Of a stretch of DNA of 5,713 bases, positions 5,495 through 5,713 are shown in pieces; the stretch's first letter is position 1; each line of letters starts with the position of its first letter. The position numbers were made by a program, and so were the translations under genes. This stretch comes from Microcaldota archaeon (lineage in GTDB: Archaea > Micrarchaeota > Micrarchaeia > Burarchaeales > Burarchaeaceae): contig QMVF01000056.1 of the NCBI GenBank assembly GCA_003660965.1, positions 1 through 5,713 on the forward strand, given 5' to 3'. A model generated the notes under the pieces. That model had not been told where the DNA came from and did not search any database. It saw nothing but the letters and a program-made list of their open reading frames with translations.

Positions 5495-5713
5495 ATAATT
5501 GCCTTCTTCGCTTTCTCGAATTCTGAGCTCAGGGCGCTCGAAGCTCCCTTTGATTTCATGTAAGCATCTATGTGCGCTCCCTTCAGCCTCGCATCATCAA
5601 CCAGGCCATCTGCATGAGGTATCTGAACTCCGGCATCAGCAACTCCGCGCAAAGCGCCGAAAAGAAGCGAGCTCTTGGAAGGGGTTGCAAGGCCGCTATC
5701 CAATATTGCATCC
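5479..5713 (-). CDS. rpl18: Large-subunit ribosomal protein uL18, C-terminal part (5' end outside window)
   Basis: uL18 binds 5S rRNA and anchors it in the central protuberance of the large subunit. Only the last 77 residues lie in the window; archaeal uL18 is usually near 190-200. The frame is open to the window edge and begins DAILDSGLATPSKSSLLFGA, the archaeal uL18 stretch usually written E-A-I-L-D-x-G-L with a following T/S-K-x-S. It continues with ALRGVADAGVQIPH (family form ALKGALDAGLEIPH), then ARLKGAHIDAYMKS, and ends MEAGG before the TGA at 5479-5481. The last codons also supply GGAGG and GGTGGTTGAT for the start of uS5, 2 nt downstream. Its place before uS5 is the universal spc order. 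Confidence 0.93.
   Translation of the reverse strand, partial: DAILDSGLATPSKSSLLFGALRGVADAGVQIPHADGLVDDARLKGAHIDAYMKSKGASSALSSEFEKAKKAIMEAGG

Larger units (their letters stand above)
1..5713 (-). other. Archaeal spc-type ribosomal protein / secY operon (distal part)
   Basis: Nine genes run head to tail on the minus strand with gaps of 2, 0, 5, 11, 17, 4, 4 and 22 nt, in the order uL18, uS5, uL30, uL15, SecY, AdkA, EMC3/DUF106, Cmk-like, Cbf5. The lack of room for internal promoters or terminators suggests one polycistronic transcript that enters from above base 5713 and continues below base 1. The order from uL18 to SecY is shared with bacteria. The adkA-DUF106-cmk-cbf5 tail is the archaeal form. 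The genes rpl34e and rpl14e, often interleaved in that tail, are not here. Single transcription is inferred from spacing, not shown. Confidence 0.9.

Overview
This window is archaeal. It holds one unbroken, tightly packed minus-strand operon: the distal half of the spc-type ribosomal protein / secY cluster. Read in the direction of transcription (from high to low coordinates) the order is uL18 (C-terminal part only), uS5, uL30, uL15, SecY, archaeal-type adenylate kinase AdkA, an EMC3/DUF106 membrane protein of the Oxa1/YidC superfamily, a cytidylate-kinase-like P-loop protein, and the tRNA/rRNA pseudouridine synthase Cbf5 (first about 220 residues only). This string downstream of secY is an archaeal hallmark. 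The proteins themselves are archaeal in form: a uL30 of about 150 residues, a Sec61-like SecY, an AdkA of the trimeric archaeal family, and Cbf5 rather than bacterial TruB.

There is almost no non-coding DNA. The eight junctions are 0 to 22 nt long. Several Shine-Dalgarno sites lie inside the last codons of the upstream gene, and at four junctions the upstream TGA stop is itself part of a GTGAT- or GATGAT-like Shine-Dalgarno sequence. No promoter, terminator, RNA gene, mobile element, repeat array or CRISPR is visible, and nothing on the plus strand looks like a gene. Both ends of the window cut through a gene (Cbf5 at base 1, uL18 at base 5713).

Together the genes supply large- and small-subunit ribosomal proteins, the protein-conducting channel and a neighbouring membrane insertase, two NMP-kinase-type enzymes, and the catalytic subunit of the H/ACA RNP. 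This is a growth-linked translation and secretion operon. Two genes commonly interleaved in archaeal versions, rpl34e (between the DUF106 gene and cmk) and rpl14e (between cmk and cbf5), are absent here. That compaction, the divergent Cmk and the moderate base composition fit a DPANN-type archaeon (Micrarchaeota/Diapherotrites-like), but the lineage is an inference and is not proven by this window.

I do not see a new multi-gene system. The points most worth a second look are: the altered nucleotide- and CMP-binding motifs of the Cmk-like protein; the charged C-terminal tail of uS5, which ends in a VIDLTDD motif resembling a SUMO-interacting motif; the missing rpl34e and rpl14e; and the stop-within-Shine-Dalgarno gene junctions.
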